64,000 nt of DNA, taken from assembly GCF_003815975.1 (NCBI RefSeq), contig NZ_CP033932.1, forward strand, positions 4,197,501 to 4,261,500, in the 5' to 3' direction. A program made the position numbers and the translations under genes. Of the stretch, positions 61,804-64,000 are shown one piece after another (position 1 is the stretch's first letter; the number at the start of each line of letters is the position of its first letter). The stretch is from Chryseobacterium bernardetii (GTDB lineage: Bacteria > Bacteroidota > Bacteroidia > Flavobacteriales > Weeksellaceae). Under the pieces are notes generated by a model. That model had not been told where the DNA came from. It worked only from the letters and a program-made list of their open reading frames with translations, and ran no database searches.

Positions 61804-62667
61804 TTAAAATAAAAGCTTCTTATATTCCTCAAGATCATCAGGAGTGAAAAGGATCTGATGGCCGGAGGTTTTCTCAAATGAACGGTCATAATTAAAATAC
61901 TCTTCATAGCCATCCTCGTCTATAAACATATCCATTTGGCATTCTTTTATATATTCGGACTTTTCTCCATAATCTTCCTTGTGATATTTATTGGCACCCC
62001 AAGATTCATTATTACAATGTAAACAGGATTTACCATATAGTGCTTTATGGCCACATACCTCACAATCTTTCAGATGGTCGAACAAATCTGAAATTCTGCT
62101 CTGCATATCTTCAGAAAACAAATGTAGAGGAACAATTCTTAAAAGCTTATAATAATTCGGTTCCTGATTGGAAAAAGAGAAATATTTGTCGGTACTGATC
62201 TGTTTTTTAGTGTAAAGTTTCAATTTTTTCAAATCAAACTCTACTTCCGCTTTCACAATATCTTTCAAGTTCAGAATAGCTTTCTGTTTATAAACAACAT
62301 TCTGTTTTTCATCAATTTCCATGATGGGCTTCTGATCTATAAAATGATTAATACATAAGGTGGTTTCCCAGGAATTAATCATTCTCAGTTTTCCTTCATG
62401 GCCACAAATCTCACAAACCTTTTGAGAAAGTTGGGAATAGGTGTTGGTGACCTTTCCCAGCCTGGCATTCAATTCTTTATTCTCAGAATAAATATAACAA
62501 CGTAATTCTCCAGAGTTCTCCTTGCCAAAGACATCATGGTCCATATTCCATCCTGCATCAACCAGTTCAGACAGCATTTTTCCGATCAGATCATTCCAAC
62601 CGGTGCTGTTTACTGAAAAATTCTTCAGATTACGTTCTATAAAGCTGTTGATGTCTTGCCGCATCAT
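61804..62667 (-). CDS. Hypothetical protein with two zinc-binding cysteine clusters
   Basis: This 287-residue soluble protein is not one I recognise. The first cluster is CEICGHEGKLRMIN, then CINHF (about residues 86-110). The second is CEVCGHKALYGKSCLHCNN (about 197-215), like a rubredoxin/zinc-ribbon knuckle. The N-terminal 75 residues are helical, and the C-terminus is acidic and aromatic-rich (DMFIDEDGYEEYFNYD). Nucleic-acid or protein binding is possible. It shares one base with the pepE stop (TAATG), so the two are translationally coupled. Confidence 0.7.
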   Translation of the reverse strand: MMRQDINSFIERNLKNFSVNSTGWNDLIGKMLSELVDAGWNMDHDVFGKENSGELRCYIYSENKELNARLGKVTNTYSQLSQKVCEICGHEGKLRMINSWETTLCINHFIDQKPIMEIDEKQNVVYKQKAILNLKDIVKAEVEFDLKKLKLYTKKQISTDKYFSFSNQEPNYYKLLRIVPLHLFSEDMQSRISDLFDHLKDCEVCGHKALYGKSCLHCNNESWGANKYHKEDYGEKSEYIKECQMDMFIDEDGYEEYFNYDRSFEKTSGHQILFTPDDLEEYKKLLF

Positions 62668-63359
62668 TATAATGAGCTTCCTGCTTCTATTTCGTAAGGC
62701 TCTTTTCCTTTTTCAAAAATCCTGGTCAGTTCGCTTCCTTCCACCGTAATGGTATCATTGATTCTTCTGATCCAGTTTCCTTCTCTAAGGCCAACTACTT
62801 TAAGATCATTTTGGGTAAGGAATTCCATGATGCGGGTTTCCCTTGTTTCTCCGTTATGCTTTAAATCCGGATTCGGGTCAAGATAGTGTGGGTTGAGGTT
62901 GAACGGAACCAATCCCATACAGTCAAAACTTGGCGGGTAAACGATCGGCATATCGTTCGTTGTTTTCATATTCTGTCCACCGATATTACTTCCTGCGCTG
63001 CACCCAAGATATGGTTTTCCGCCGGTTACATTTTCTTTTAAAACAGACATCAGTCCTTCTTCATGTAACGTTTTCACCAATAAAAATGTGTTTCCACCTC
63101 CTGTGAAGAAACCTTTTGCCTGGTTTAAAGCTTCAATTTTATCGTTAAACTCATGAAGTCCTTTTACTTTTATGTTGATGGTTTGAAAAAATGCGCGGGC
63201 CTTTGCTGTATAATCATCATGGGAAATACCGCCGGGCCTTGCAAAAGGAACAAAAACAATCTCATCAATTCCTTTATATAACTGAATTAATTCTTCTCTT
63301 AAATATTCCAGATATTCTCCACCAAAAAGTGTAGAAGTAGAAGCTAATATAATATTCAT
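62667..63359 (-). CDS. pepE: Dipeptidase E (peptidase S51, aspartyl dipeptidase)
   Basis: The protein has 230 residues. The nucleophile elbow is LGCSAGSNIGG with Ser121, preceded by FFTGGGNTFLLVKTLHE (about 84-100), and a C-terminal YEIEAGSSL. This is dipeptidase E, which hydrolyses dipeptides with N-terminal Asp. It is in the same S51 family as cyanophycinase but lacks the cyanophycinase-specific segments. It is the first gene of a pair, and its stop overlaps the start of the zinc-cluster gene by one base. Confidence 0.94.
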   Translation of the reverse strand: MNIILASTSTLFGGEYLEYLREELIQLYKGIDEIVFVPFARPGGISHDDYTAKARAFFQTINIKVKGLHEFNDKIEALNQAKGFFTGGGNTFLLVKTLHEEGLMSVLKENVTGGKPYLGCSAGSNIGGQNMKTTNDMPIVYPPSFDCMGLVPFNLNPHYLDPNPDLKHNGETRETRIMEFLTQNDLKVVGLREGNWIRRINDTITVEGSELTRIFEKGKEPYEIEAGSSL

Positions 63360-63541
63360 AGGATATTTTGATTATAAAATAGACTTACAAAGATAGGTTC
63401 AAACACTAACGAATCAAAAATTAATCTAAAAAAAATAAGAATCCCGTTAATATTTTCTAAAAAAACTTAAAGCCTCTAAAATTTGAGCTTTTATGGAATT
63501 ATTATTGAATTTTAGAAACTCGAATTATAAAATATAAGATT

Positions 63542-64000
63542 ATGAAAATGCCGAAAGTTAACATCAAAAACCTATTTGCAGGTTTAATTCTTGTAGGAAG
63601 TGCAAGTTTTGTAAGTGCACAAACCACTCAAACGGACAGTGCAAATAAAACTGCCACTCAGGCTGCTGCCACTCAGCAAAACCCTACTATTGAAGGTCTT
63701 AAAAAACAAATCGAAGCCAATCCAAAAGATACAGAATCCTTAGCTAAATTGGCTACCGCTTATCAGGAAGCATCAGACTGGACAAATGCGGTTGAAACCT
63801 GGAAAAAAATATCCGTTTTGCTACCGGATTGGGCTCCGGCTTACTACAGCCAGGCTTACGCTTATCAGTCAGCTAAAGATGATGCCAATGCAAAGATGGC
63901 TTACGAAAAGTATATTGCTGCTGTAAAGCCTGAGGAAGTAGAACAGAATAAGAAGAATCTGGCATATGCTTACTTCTATATAGCCTTCTCAGAACAGCAA
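63542..64000 (+). CDS. Secreted TPR protein, 3'-truncated by window edge
   Basis: The frame begins at ATG 63542 and stays open to the end (153 codons). A signal peptide (MKMPKVNIKNLFAGLILVGS, then ASFVSAQ) is followed by an Ala/Thr/Gln-rich linker and TPR units: IEGLKKQIEANPKDTESLAKLATAYQE and DWTNAVETWKKISVLLPDWAPAYYSQAYAYQSAKD. It is likely periplasmic or surface-associated and mediates protein contacts. The C-terminal part lies outside the window. Confidence 0.72.
   Translation, partial: MKMPKVNIKNLFAGLILVGSASFVSAQTTQTDSANKTATQAAATQQNPTIEGLKKQIEANPKDTESLAKLATAYQEASDWTNAVETWKKISVLLPDWAPAYYSQAYAYQSAKDDANAKMAYEKYIAAVKPEEVEQNKKNLAYAYFYIAFSEQQ

Overview
The window looks like part of a chromosome of a Flavobacteriia member of the Weeksellaceae, most like Chryseobacterium. 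The evidence is low GC, Bacteroidetes-type promoters (TTTG, about 19 bases, TAnnTTTG) in place of sigma70 boxes, start codons without Shine-Dalgarno sequences, a type IX secretion C-terminal signal, and the gene content. Most genes are chromosomal housekeeping or accessory genes. One insertion sequence and several dispersed intergenic repeats are present. I saw no tRNA, rRNA, CRISPR array or prophage.

Region 1 (1-11063) is a peptide-ligation and storage-polymer block. A truncated ATP-grasp ligase, a YbdK-type carboxylate-amine ligase, a class I glutamine amidotransferase, a second ATP-grasp-like protein and a small membrane protein run on the plus strand. They converge on cphA (cyanophycin synthetase). 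Divergent from cphA is cphB (cyanophycinase), followed by an isoaspartyl peptidase. Together these could make cyanophycin-like polymer, cut it to beta-aspartyl dipeptides and release amino acids. An IS110-family element sits between cphB and the isoaspartyl peptidase. Its noncoding end holds a readable bridge RNA: both guides of the target loop and both guides of the donor loop match the actual insertion site and element ends. A perfect 16 x 7-bp array lies just upstream of the isoaspartyl peptidase gene.

Region 2 (11165-19817) holds three paralogous SHOCT-domain proteins around a GNAT acetyltransferase, hisS, an HRDC-domain protein with ssb, an XRE regulator, an O-methyltransferase and a secreted fibre-like protein. 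Region 3 (20210-25720) is a run of small plus-strand genes (HPP membrane protein, zinc-ribbon protein, TIGR01777 epimerase, Crp/Fnr regulator, NudK hydrolase, DUF2750, DUF2306) ending in two tandem small membrane proteins.

Region 4 (25838-34001) contains a WG/Sel1-repeat protein paired with a TPR protein, two tandem secreted four-cysteine paralogues of unknown function, a J-domain/KTSC protein and a decayed, start-less gene. Region 5 (34028-40337) is a TetR-regulated RND efflux operon (outer-membrane channel, adaptor, pump). Its tetR promoter is bracketed by two copies of an 11-bp palindrome.

Region 6 (40564-51891) has a CvfB-like RNA-binding protein, lipoamide dehydrogenase, a cupin, a glycosyltransferase, recQ, an arabinose-5-phosphate isomerase, a second Crp/Fnr regulator, a DJ-1/PfpI protein and tatC. 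Two inverted copies of a roughly 175-bp repeat flank 42.2-45.8 kb. Region 7 (52174-64000) has three consecutive secreted zinc metallopeptidases (reprolysin-like with T9SS signal, M1, M61), then dacB with an orphan histidine kinase, pepE with an unknown zinc-ribbon protein, and the start of a secreted TPR protein cut by the window end.
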